In this document: piece by piece, positions 6,084-6,084 of the stretch | Layout of the letters: each line of letters begins with the position of its first letter | How positions within the stretch are numbered: position 1 is the first letter of the stretch | From: Patescibacteria group bacterium | GTDB taxonomy: Bacteria > Patescibacteriota > Gracilibacteria > UM-FILTER-43-11 | Assembly (NCBI GenBank): GCA_018814945.1 | Contig: JAHIYT010000136.1 | Coordinates: forward strand, 1 to 6,084 | Length of the DNA stretch: 6,084 bases | Direction of reading: 5' to 3' | Program-made: the position numbers and the translations under genes | The notes under the pieces: generated by a model | What the model was told of the DNA's origin: nothing | Seen by the model: only the letters and a program-made list of their open reading frames with translations | Database searches by the model: none

Positions 6084-6084
6084 A

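Overview
The window looks like part of a type IV secretion/conjugation-like (T4SS) locus, probably from an uncultured member of the Candidate Phyla Radiation (Patescibacteria, Parcubacteria/Microgenomates-like). That placement is inference. It rests on moderately AT-rich DNA, genes read without Shine-Dalgarno motifs, a long unrecognised protein beside a VirB6-like membrane protein and a VirD4/TraG-type ATPase, and spacers made of short-period repeats. No rRNA, tRNA or universal marker gene is present to confirm it. The standard genetic code reads through every gene.

Layout. Positions 2-2149 (+) hold the 3' part of a large, cysteine-free protein I do not recognise; it is open to the left edge, so its true start lies outside. 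A 34-bp spacer of 7-bp repeats follows. Positions 2184-2423 (+) encode a 79-residue basic protein with one C-terminal membrane segment. The next spacer (2424-2559) is a mosaic of a roughly 10-bp repeat and a 7-bp repeat, and contains a perfect TATAAT. Positions 2560-4650 (+) encode a 696-residue polytopic membrane protein resembling the VirB6/TrbL class. It has an extracytoplasmic-looking loop with four cysteines and a tail of six PAPGG repeats. A hairpin with A- and T-tracts (4661-4690) separates it from a convergent gene at 4689-6083 (-). That gene encodes the ATPase, and its Walker A motif lies just inside the right edge; its N-terminus is outside.

How they may work together. The VirB6-like protein would be an inner-membrane channel component, and the ATPase would be the coupling or motor protein that drives DNA (or protein) through it. 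The small membrane protein and the large unknown protein are plausible accessory or structural parts, judged only by position and strand. The convergent arrangement puts channel and motor in separate transcripts that share one terminator. Whether the system exports DNA, imports DNA or acts on a host cell cannot be decided from this window.
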